From assembly GCA_947168395.1 (NCBI GenBank), contig CAMVLT010000003.1, positions 124,001-188,000 on the forward strand: 64,000 bases of DNA. The letters are read 5' to 3'. Positions 18,771 through 26,597 of this stretch are shown here, one piece after another. The DNA is from an uncultured Prevotellaceae bacterium. Lineage in GTDB: Bacteria > Bacteroidota > Bacteroidia > Bacteroidales > Bacteroidaceae. Each line of letters begins with the position of its first letter. The stretch's first letter is position 1. Under the pieces are notes generated by a model. It saw only the letters and a program-made list of their open reading frames with translations, had not been told where the DNA came from and made no database searches. The translations under genes were made by a program, and so were the position numbers.

Positions 18771-18773
18771 AAT

Positions 18774-20303
18774 ATGGTAATAAAAGTTCTTTTAACTATA
18801 ATCTTCCTGGCCGTGATGATTGGTGTGGGTATCTATACCCGCAAGCAGGCCAGTAGTGTTGACGGTTTCGTACTCGGCGGTCGCGCCGTGGGTCCCTGGC
18901 TTACAGCCTTTGCCTTCGGAACCTCCTATTTCTCCGCCGTGGTCTTCGTGGGCTACGCTGGACAGTTCGGTTGGAAATACGGCCTCTCGAGTGCTTGGAT
19001 TGGCATAGGCAACGCCGTCATTGGCTCGCTCTTAGCCTGGATTATCCTGGGCAAGCGCACCAAGCTGATGACACAGCACATTGAGAGCCGCACCATGCCC
19101 GACTTCTTCGGCACCCGATTCTCTGACCAGGGACTACGTGTGGCAGCCTCTATCATTGCCTTCGTGTTCCTTATTCCTTATACCGCAGGCGTGTATAGCG
19201 GCATATCGCGACTCTTCGAGATGGGCTTCAACATCCCCTACGAGTACTGCGTCGTCATCATGTCCATCCTCACCGCCGTCTACGTCATCCTCGGTGGATA
19301 CAAGGCCACGGCCATGAACGACTTCATACAGGGCATTATCATGCTCTTTGGCATCGTGGCCGTTATCGCAGCCGTTCTCTCGGCCCAAGGTGGTCTGACC
19401 GAGGCTGTCAACAAACTCGCCACATTGCCTGCCGACGGTTCCACCGAAGCGGGCAGCGGTATGTTTGCTACATGGTTCGGCCCCGACCCGTGGGGACTGC
19501 TTGGTGTCATCGTGCTTACCTCGCTTGGCACTATGGGACTGCCCCAGATGGTGGGCAAGTTCTACAGCATCACCGACGAGTCAGCCATCAAGCGCGGCAC
19601 CGTCATCTCCACCATCTTCGCCTTCATCGTAGCTGGCGGCTGCTACTTCCTGGGTGGCTTCGGACGTCTCTACGACCCAGTCATCAATGAAGCAACAGGC
19701 AAGATAGCCTTCGACTCCATCGTGCCCGCCATGCTGGTCACCCTGCCCGACGTGCTCATAGCCCTTGTCGTGTTGCTGGTACTCTCGGCCTCCATGTCCA
19801 CGCTGGCCTCGCTTGTGCTAACCTCATCGTCGACCATGACCCTCGACCTCATCTACCGCGACAAGAAATCACTCCCCGGCGAAGTGGAGGACGGTACCAT
19901 CGACGACATCGTGGCCGAGAAGATTGAGCGCCGCAAGGTGGTTGTCATGCGCGTGCTTATCATGTTCTTCATCGCTATCTCGCTGCTCATAGCCCTGAAT
20001 CCCCCGACGTTCATTGCCCAGCTTATGGGTATCTCGTGGGGTGCCCTGGCCGGTGCTTTCCTGGCTCCGTTTATGTTGGGCCTCTACTGGCGTGGTGTCA
20101 CCACCGCCAGCGTCTGGGCATGCTTCATCTGGGGTGTCGGACTTACGGTCATCAACATGCTTGCCGGCAATCCCATCAACCCTATCAACTGTGGCGCCAT
20201 CGCTATGGTCGGTGGTTTCCCCATCGTTTGTATAGTCAGTCTGCTAAGCAAGAAGCTGCCAGAAAAGACCATCGACAGCATCTTTGAGTGCTACAACAAA
20301 TAA
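18774..20303 (+). CDS. Sodium:solute symporter family transporter
   Basis: Multi-TM; RKQASSVDGFVLGGRAVGPWLTAFAFGTSYFSAVVFVGYAGQFGWKYGLS; GTMGLPQMVGKFYSI; start after the repeat element. Confidence 0.93.
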   Translation: MVIKVLLTIIFLAVMIGVGIYTRKQASSVDGFVLGGRAVGPWLTAFAFGTSYFSAVVFVGYAGQFGWKYGLSSAWIGIGNAVIGSLLAWIILGKRTKLMTQHIESRTMPDFFGTRFSDQGLRVAASIIAFVFLIPYTAGVYSGISRLFEMGFNIPYEYCVVIMSILTAVYVILGGYKATAMNDFIQGIIMLFGIVAVIAAVLSAQGGLTEAVNKLATLPADGSTEAGSGMFATWFGPDPWGLLGVIVLTSLGTMGLPQMVGKFYSITDESAIKRGTVISTIFAFIVAGGCYFLGGFGRLYDPVINEATGKIAFDSIVPAMLVTLPDVLIALVVLLVLSASMSTLASLVLTSSSTMTLDLIYRDKKSLPGEVEDGTIDDIVAEKIERRKVVVMRVLIMFFIAISLLIALNPPTFIAQLMGISWGALAGAFLAPFMLGLYWRGVTTASVWACFIWGVGLTVINMLAGNPINPINCGAIAMVGGFPIVCIVSLLSKKLPEKTIDSIFECYNK

Positions 20304-20317
20304 GATACGGAAACAAG

Positions 20318-20360
20318 AGCAAATCCCCCCGAAGGCTGCTGACCTTCGGGGGGATTTGCT
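20318..20360. terminator. Strong bidirectional terminator between convergent genes
   Basis: AGCAAATCCCCCCGAAGG ... CCTTCGGGGGGATTTGCT perfect stem. Confidence 0.9.
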
Positions 20361-20363
20361 TTG

Positions 20364-21812
20364 TTACGCTTCGCCAAGTTTTCGGGCGAGGCGGGAAATG
20401 TCGTCGGCACTATCCTGCATGCGTCCGGTGATATCAGCAAGCTCTTCGGGCGGCAGGTCTTGGTAGCTGGCAATCAGCACCTGTGCAAAGCCGTTGATGA
20501 TATTGAGTGGCGTTCGTATCTCGTGATACATCTCCTGTATGAAAGCGGCTTTTTTGCGATTGGTTTCCAACTTCACCTGATAAGCGTGGGTCAGCTCGTC
20601 GTTCTGTTGCTGCAACTCAGCGTTGACGCGCTGGATGTTGCTGACGCTCTCGGCCAGCGACTGCTGCATCAGAATGAAGCTGTTGGTGAGACGTCCTACA
20701 CTATCGCGACGGGGACTCTTGGGCAGAGGCTCGTCGAAGTGTCCGGCGGCTATACGCTGTGCCTGACGGTCAAGCTGATTCAGCGGCTGCATAGCACGTC
20801 GGACTGTCTGGTAGCAGAAGAGCATCAAGAGGAGCAGTCCGATGCCGATAATGGTCCACGCGATGACAAGCAGTCGGTTATATCGTGCAAAGACATCGTT
20901 CGCGGAGCAGACGATGGCAATGCTCCATCCTGTGCGCTGCAGAGGACGGTAGAAGATGAAGGCATCGTGTCCGTCGACGATGGTCTGAGTCATACCGCTG
21001 TGGCCGGCAAGCATCGACTTGCCCATCGCGTTGATATCAGCCTGGGCCTCGGGGGCTGCGTCGCTGAAGATGTTCTCATGGTATAGCTTTGCCGTGTCGG
21101 GATGAACAATGTAGGTGCCGTCACGCCCCATCATGATAGCCGAGGAGTTGGGATAGGGTTTCAGAGCGGTTACGGCCTCCGAAAGCCACTTCAAGGAAAG
21201 GCTGGCGGTGACGGAGCCAATATAACGTCCCTCGGCATCGCGCATGGGACAGCAGTACGAAGTCAGATAGTCGGGCGAGGAAAGCGTTCCCTCATTATAG
21301 TCGTCGAAGGCATCGACCCAGCAGGAGGTGCCAAGTGTGCGCGGCGTCTTGTACCACACGGCGTCGAAGTACTCGAACGGCCCCTCTCGCACGGTGGTGA
21401 TGCTGTCCAGGTCGTCGGTCGTCCAGCATCGCAGCGAGTATGCCGAATAGTAGCGGCCCATTTCGGGGAAGTAATATGGTTCCATCGAAATGGCCATACC
21501 AGTAAGGAACGAGTTCTCGGCAACGGCACGGCGGCTGAAGACAAGCAGCGAGTCGGGATGCAGACTGTGAGGAACGGTAACGGCCAAGAAGTTGGTCACG
21601 AGTTCTGTCTCTTCCATAATGCCGTCGATGTGCTCCACCGTATTATCGAGCAATTGCACGGCACGGTCGATGGCGGCATGCTGTACATATTGCTTACAGC
21701 GGTAGAACAGGAAATCGAATAGCATGATGAACACCACCATGATGATGAGCACAATCATTAGGCCAAGGCGGAGTTCGAGCCGTTGTTGGATGTATTTGAA
21801 GAGTCGTTTCAT
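20364..21812 (-). CDS. Membrane sensor with Cache-like region, HAMP and HisKA (DHp) domain, no HATPase domain
   Basis: YYSAYSLRCWTTDDL...FEYFDAVWYKTPR sensor; HAMP; FIQEMYHEIRTPLNIINGFAQVL H-box; ends about 45 aa later at a terminator. Confidence 0.85.
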   Translation of the reverse strand: MKRLFKYIQQRLELRLGLMIVLIIMVVFIMLFDFLFYRCKQYVQHAAIDRAVQLLDNTVEHIDGIMEETELVTNFLAVTVPHSLHPDSLLVFSRRAVAENSFLTGMAISMEPYYFPEMGRYYSAYSLRCWTTDDLDSITTVREGPFEYFDAVWYKTPRTLGTSCWVDAFDDYNEGTLSSPDYLTSYCCPMRDAEGRYIGSVTASLSLKWLSEAVTALKPYPNSSAIMMGRDGTYIVHPDTAKLYHENIFSDAAPEAQADINAMGKSMLAGHSGMTQTIVDGHDAFIFYRPLQRTGWSIAIVCSANDVFARYNRLLVIAWTIIGIGLLLLMLFCYQTVRRAMQPLNQLDRQAQRIAAGHFDEPLPKSPRRDSVGRLTNSFILMQQSLAESVSNIQRVNAELQQQNDELTHAYQVKLETNRKKAAFIQEMYHEIRTPLNIINGFAQVLIASYQDLPPEELADITGRMQDSADDISRLARKLGEA

Positions 21813-22846
21813 GAGGCTGCAGGGTCTTTGATGAGTTGGTCAAGCAGTTCTGTAATGGTCTCGGTACCCTGCATGATATCGGCTTGAAGGGAGGCTATAT
21901 CTTCCTTCGAGAGTTTCGTGTAGTCGCGGCAGATGGTTTGGGTACTGAGACAGAGCAGCTCCACCGGCACGACCATGCGGTCGGTCATCTTTTGCAGGAA
22001 CTTTGCCTTCAGCTCCTCATAAGCCTGCGCCTCGCCGTAAGCCGTCTGCAGCTCGGCATTCTGTTGGCTCAGCGTTGCCCGCTTCTGCTGCATCTCGTCC
22101 ATGTAGGCCTTCTGCGACTGTTGCATCTTTTTCAGGCTCATCTGCAGCCGGCCCGCTTCATGCTGGTGATGCGCATCGGGAATCGGCGTGTTCAGGTTTC
22201 CGGCTGCTATACTCTCAGCCGCATCGGCCAGCAGGTGTAACGGGCGCAGGTGGCGGGCTATGACGAAGTAGAGCACGACAAGCAGGGCAAGTATGACGGC
22301 AATGCCACTCGACAACAAGTGCCACTGCTTTTTGGAATACTTGCCAAAGAGGTCCTCGGCGGGACACACCACACCAAGGCTGAACTGGCGGTCGCCCAAG
22401 GGTTGCGAGAATAAATAGACGTCCTTGTCGTCGTACTCCATCCGCCGGTAGCCGCCCGTGCCTCCCGTGATATACATGTCGAACTGGCTACTGTCACGAC
22501 GAGTGACAAATAGTTGTGCGTTGGGCAGCAACTGCCGTAGTGTGGCTTGCGCCCCACTCTCCTCGACGAGCTGTTCTATGCGCATACGATTCAGTTGCAG
22601 CGGCTGGTGCTCCAACCGTGCCGTCATTTCTGTCTGCCTAAGCGTGTTGTTGATGCGTAATGCAGTGTTCTCCAACGCCTGCATGGTGGCATCGGTTGTC
22701 TCGTCATGAATGACGTTCTGCGAGAATCGTACCAACAGCAAGAGAACCACGCCTGAGATAACAAGCACGAAAGCCGCCACCCACGACATCAGCTGCGTAG
22801 TGAACGATGTTCGAATCTTCTGTAGTATCTTCATGCGTCTATTCAT
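21809..22846 (-). CDS. Membrane HAMP/DHp-like sensor, H-box histidine absent, no HATPase domain
   Basis: Two TM segments, HAMP (LADAAESIAAGNLNTPIP), FLQKMTDRMVVPVELLCL aligns with the H-box but lacks His; ATGA overlap with next gene. Confidence 0.8.
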   Translation of the reverse strand: MNRRMKILQKIRTSFTTQLMSWVAAFVLVISGVVLLLLVRFSQNVIHDETTDATMQALENTALRINNTLRQTEMTARLEHQPLQLNRMRIEQLVEESGAQATLRQLLPNAQLFVTRRDSSQFDMYITGGTGGYRRMEYDDKDVYLFSQPLGDRQFSLGVVCPAEDLFGKYSKKQWHLLSSGIAVILALLVVLYFVIARHLRPLHLLADAAESIAAGNLNTPIPDAHHQHEAGRLQMSLKKMQQSQKAYMDEMQQKRATLSQQNAELQTAYGEAQAYEELKAKFLQKMTDRMVVPVELLCLSTQTICRDYTKLSKEDIASLQADIMQGTETITELLDQLIKDPAAS

Positions 22847-22881
22847 TCTTTAGTTATGCTATTGGATTATTATTGCATCGT

Positions 22882-25053
22882 TCAGAATGACCATTCATCG
22901 CGCCAGGGTATGACGGGCTTTCCGTCCTCAAACTCGATGGGCAGCCAGATGTAGCGGGCATCACGAGGATGGCGGGGACGCCAGATGTCGGCCATGAAGA
23001 TGTATTTTGACTCGTGCCTCGTGTCATCATCAAGCGCCAGTATGAAGGTGCTCTGCCCGCCAAAGGTCTTGTCGGCCTTGGGACCACGGCAGGGATTCGG
23101 ATGCTGCGTCCAGGGACCCCAGATGCTGGGTGCCGAGAACATGCGGGCCTCGTTGGGCTCCCATCCTGTGCAGCCTGAGGTAATCATCCAGTAGGTGCCG
23201 TCGTGCTTGAAGATGGCGGGAGCCTCGTTGTGGCCGGCAGGAGCCACACGGACGTAGCGCCCCGTATGGTGCAGATAGTCACCCGTCAGCTCTGCGATGT
23301 GCAGCGTCAGATTCTCCTCCGACGAGAATATGTGGTAGGCATTCCCGTCGTCATCGACATAGAGCGTCATGTCGCGTGACATCTGGCCAGCGCCGAAGTC
23401 GCGTTTCACGAAGAGGCCCTGGTCAACGGCTTTCCGCCAGGCAGGAGTCCAGTCCTTGTAATGGTTAGCGTCCAGCGTGTCGGCCACTCCGCACTCTTTC
23501 TCGCCGAAGTCTTTCGGCCACGTTCCCGCATCGGCACGCTGCGAGTACAGGAACTTGTATGGTCCCTCGGGACGGTCGGCAACGGCCACGCCATAGCGGG
23601 CAGCATTGTAGCCCTGACCCTTCAGTTCGAGGTGGAACCACATGCAGAACTTCTTTGTCACCTTATTATATATAACCTTCGGACGCTCCAGGATGCAGCC
23701 GCGCTCAATGTCGGAGCCTGTCGTCGCGCCGCGCCTCATGCGCTGACCATTGCCCTGACCGGCAGCCGGCTCCGTAACGCTGAGGGCCACTCCGCAGTTG
23801 CGCCAGTTCACCAGGTCGTTCGATGCATAGCACATCACGCCTACCAATGCGTCCGAGGTGCGGTCGTCCTTGTGCTCGCCAAACCAGTAGTAGGTGTCGC
23901 CGTACTTCATGATGCCGCCGCCGTGGGCGTTGATGTGGCGTCCGTCGCTGTCATACCACAGCTCGCCGCTGCGTATGGTCTTCTTTTTCTTCTGCTGCTC
24001 ACTCCAGTAGTTCTCCAGGCGCTTAGCCTCGGCCTTGGTGATGTGGATAACCGAGCCATGCTTGGGCGACGTGAAGTTGGTCATCTTCATCTTGCCCTCG
24101 CCAAAGCGGCCAAGCGGCGTGAACGTCTTGAAGTCAGTCGTCTCCACAAAACCGAAGTTGTTGGGACGGATGCTGAACACGTCGTACATCACCACCCATT
24201 TCTTCTCGCCTATGCGCTTCCACACGTTCGGAGCCTCACAGGCACCGTTCTCGGCGTCAATCTGCTCGGCGTGGTAGTCGTCGAAGTGGTTGATGCGGTC
24301 GCTTATCATATACTTGATGCCGCCCGGATTCTCCTGATACACATAGCTCATGAAGTAACGCCCGTCGGGCATCGGGCAGATGTCGGCGTCGAGCACCTGG
24401 ATCGTCGTGTCGGGACATTCGAACAGCAGCTGCGGCTCGGTCTCCAAGGTGGTGAAGGCCTCGTCGGCATAGCTGTAGTACAGCTTGGTACGCCCGCCCG
24501 CCTGCTGACGGATGGTGAAGTACACCATTGGCTTGCCCACCTGGGGGTCCCAGATGGTTTGAGGTGCCCATGCGCACGACACCCCGCCAAACCGCTCGGG
24601 AAACAGCTTGTCGATACGGGCCACATGGTGCGTCCAGTGTATCAGGTCGTCAGAGGCCATCATCACCAGCCCCCGGTTGTTGCCCCATCCGTACTCGTCG
24701 GGGCGTTCCCACTGGGTGGTACGTATGCCTTTAGTCTTGCCGAAGATGTGCAGGTCGGTCATGGCAATGTAGAACTTGCCGTTCGGCGCACGGTAGATGT
24801 GCGGGTCGCGTATGCCGTGCTGCTCGGCAATGCTGTCGCCCGAGATTATCGGCTCGGCGTTGTTTACTGCCGTAAATGTGTAGCCATCGTAGCTGACGGC
24901 CATGTAGAGGGCATGCGTAGGGTCGCTGAAGAAGGTGAAGAGGTAGGCCCCCATGTCCTTCTCCGTGAGCGGCTTTGTCTTGGCCCTTACAGGCACAACG
25001 GCAAGGGTAGTCAGGGCAACCCCTGCCAGTAGTCTAATCATTGCTTTCCTCAT
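22882..25053 (-). CDS. Secreted protein with two tandem GH43-like glycoside hydrolase domains
   Basis: Signal MRKAMIRLLAGVALTTLAVVPVRA; GIRDPHIYRAPNGKFYIAMTD; second domain INAHGGGIMKYGDTYYWFGEHK...EAPAIFKHDGTYWMITSGCTGWEPN. Confidence 0.88.
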   Translation of the reverse strand: MRKAMIRLLAGVALTTLAVVPVRAKTKPLTEKDMGAYLFTFFSDPTHALYMAVSYDGYTFTAVNNAEPIISGDSIAEQHGIRDPHIYRAPNGKFYIAMTDLHIFGKTKGIRTTQWERPDEYGWGNNRGLVMMASDDLIHWTHHVARIDKLFPERFGGVSCAWAPQTIWDPQVGKPMVYFTIRQQAGGRTKLYYSYADEAFTTLETEPQLLFECPDTTIQVLDADICPMPDGRYFMSYVYQENPGGIKYMISDRINHFDDYHAEQIDAENGACEAPNVWKRIGEKKWVVMYDVFSIRPNNFGFVETTDFKTFTPLGRFGEGKMKMTNFTSPKHGSVIHITKAEAKRLENYWSEQQKKKKTIRSGELWYDSDGRHINAHGGGIMKYGDTYYWFGEHKDDRTSDALVGVMCYASNDLVNWRNCGVALSVTEPAAGQGNGQRMRRGATTGSDIERGCILERPKVIYNKVTKKFCMWFHLELKGQGYNAARYGVAVADRPEGPYKFLYSQRADAGTWPKDFGEKECGVADTLDANHYKDWTPAWRKAVDQGLFVKRDFGAGQMSRDMTLYVDDDGNAYHIFSSEENLTLHIAELTGDYLHHTGRYVRVAPAGHNEAPAIFKHDGTYWMITSGCTGWEPNEARMFSAPSIWGPWTQHPNPCRGPKADKTFGGQSTFILALDDDTRHESKYIFMADIWRPRHPRDARYIWLPIEFEDGKPVIPWRDEWSF

Positions 25054-25170
25054 AGTCAGTATAATTTGATTTCTTGTGTTTAAGGTTTTTGGTGCAAAGA
25101 TAATAAAAAAAAGTAAAAACACAAAACAAATAGGGGGTAAATGTGACGTTGTGACAATTTCTTTTAAAAG

Positions 25171-25259
25171 GTAAGCCTGGGATTCAGCGTTGCCCAGTAT
25201 GCCGCTGACGTGGCCAACGAACTGCTCTGGGCGCTGGAAGGCCTGGTAGAGGAAGAGTG
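25171..25259 (+). pseudogene. Short C-terminal coding remnant (SLGFSVAQYAADVANELLWALEGLVEEE*)
   Basis: Coding-like frame without a start, between the GH43 promoter and a palindrome. Confidence 0.35.
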
Positions 25260-25267
25260 AAAACTGA

Positions 25268-25420
25268 AATCTTACAGTTTACAGTTCTTACAATTAAAAA
25301 AAGGGGGGCTATACTTTCTTATATTGTTATATAACTTATTGATATATAAATAGTTATATATATAATAAAGAAAAGCACACCCCTTAAAAAAGAACTGTAA
25401 GAACTGTAATCTGTAAGATT
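25268..25420. repeat. 153-bp imperfect palindrome, ACAGTT-word arms around an AT-rich core
   Basis: AATCTTACAGTTTACAGTTCTTACAATTAAAAAAAGGGGGG...CACCCCTTAAAAAAGAACTGTAAGAACTGTAATCTGTAAGATT. Confidence 0.9.
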
Positions 25421-25660
25421 CTGCAAGTGTAATTCTTCTAAAAAGCTAATAATCAATGAGTTACAACATTAGTAAACACAAGGCACCCGAGATGCCGAGC
25501 CTCGGAAAGGGCACAGAATGCCTCAAATTACGCTCTCAAAGGCCTCAAAAGACATGCACGAACCCCTCGTTCCGATGCTTTTCCCCTCATTTGCCGCACA
25601 TATCAGCGATGCAGAATTTCAGTATCCTGACCGCAATTGGAAGGAAATGTGCGGATAAAT

Positions 25661-25725
25661 GGGTTTAAGTAGGGTAAACCGGGGGTTTAGTTACGGTAAA
25701 CTCCACGTTTACCCTACCTAAACTC
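25661..25725. repeat. GTTTACC 17-mer repeat locus B
   Basis: GTTTAAGTAGGGTAAAC CGGGG GTTTAGTTACGGTAAAC TCCAC GTTTACCCTACCTAAAC. Confidence 0.9.
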
Positions 25726-25837
25726 GGACGCACGTTATTTAGGGTATGTTTTAACAAACATTTATTGCTCACATCGGAAAAAAATAGTAACTTTGTACGC
25801 GAATGTGCGAAACATAAAACGGAAAAGACAAAAGAGT

Positions 25838-26593
25838 ATGAACAAGATTGTACTGATTACGGGGGCGACGAGTGGCATTGGCCTGAGCTGTGCCCACAAA
25901 TTTGCTGAGAATGGCGAACATCTGATTCTGACGGGTCGCAACGAGAAACGGCTGGCCGAAATCGGCAAGGAGCTGGAGGCCAAAGGCACGAAGGTGATGA
26001 TACTGGCCTTCGACGTGCGCGACGCTGAAAAGGCAAAAGAACACATCGGCAACCTGCCGGAGCAATGGCGCGACATCGACGTGCTGGTGAACAACGCCGG
26101 ACTGGCTCTCGGGCTGGAACCTGAGTACGAGGGCGACCCCGACGACTGGTCGACGATGATTGACACCAACATCAAGGGACTGCTGACAATGACGCGCCTC
26201 GTGGTGCCCGGCATGGTGGAGCGCAACAGGGGCCACATCATCAATGTAGGCTCGGTGGCTGGCGATGCTGCATACGCCGGCGGCAACGTGTACTGCGCCA
26301 CGAAAGCGGCCGTGAAAGCCCTGTCGGACGGACTACGCATCGACGTGGCTAACACGGCCATTCGCGTGACGAATCTGAAGCCGGGACTGGTAGAGACGAA
26401 TTTCAGCAACGTGCGCTTTCATGGCGATACCGACCGTGCTGCCAACGTCTATAAGGGCATCGTGCCGCTGACGGGCGACGATATAGCCGACGTGGCCGTC
26501 TATGCCGCCAATGCTCCAGCCCACGTACAGATAGCCGAGGTGCTGATACTGGCAACACACCAGGCCAGCGGTAGCGTGATTGTGAGGAAGTAA
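25838..26593 (+). CDS. SDR family NAD(P)-dependent oxidoreductase (YdfG-like)
   Basis: MNKIVLITGATSGIG; DVLVNNAGLALG; INVGSVAGDAAYAGGNVYCATKAAVKAL. Confidence 0.94.
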   Translation: MNKIVLITGATSGIGLSCAHKFAENGEHLILTGRNEKRLAEIGKELEAKGTKVMILAFDVRDAEKAKEHIGNLPEQWRDIDVLVNNAGLALGLEPEYEGDPDDWSTMIDTNIKGLLTMTRLVVPGMVERNRGHIINVGSVAGDAAYAGGNVYCATKAAVKALSDGLRIDVANTAIRVTNLKPGLVETNFSNVRFHGDTDRAANVYKGIVPLTGDDIADVAVYAANAPAHVQIAEVLILATHQASGSVIVRK

Positions 26594-26597
26594 TGCC

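Noticed and set aside
18711-18773. Upstream start for the symporter (MEPPNLTKRHSPWGGVGGGLN)
   Set aside because: The extension is encoded by the repeat element; the transporter begins at MVIKVLLTIIF (18774). The same applies to iorA at 36734 vs 36752.
25456-25668. 70-aa ORF near the palindrome
   Set aside because: No recognisable family, atypical composition, ends in the GTTTACC repeat region.
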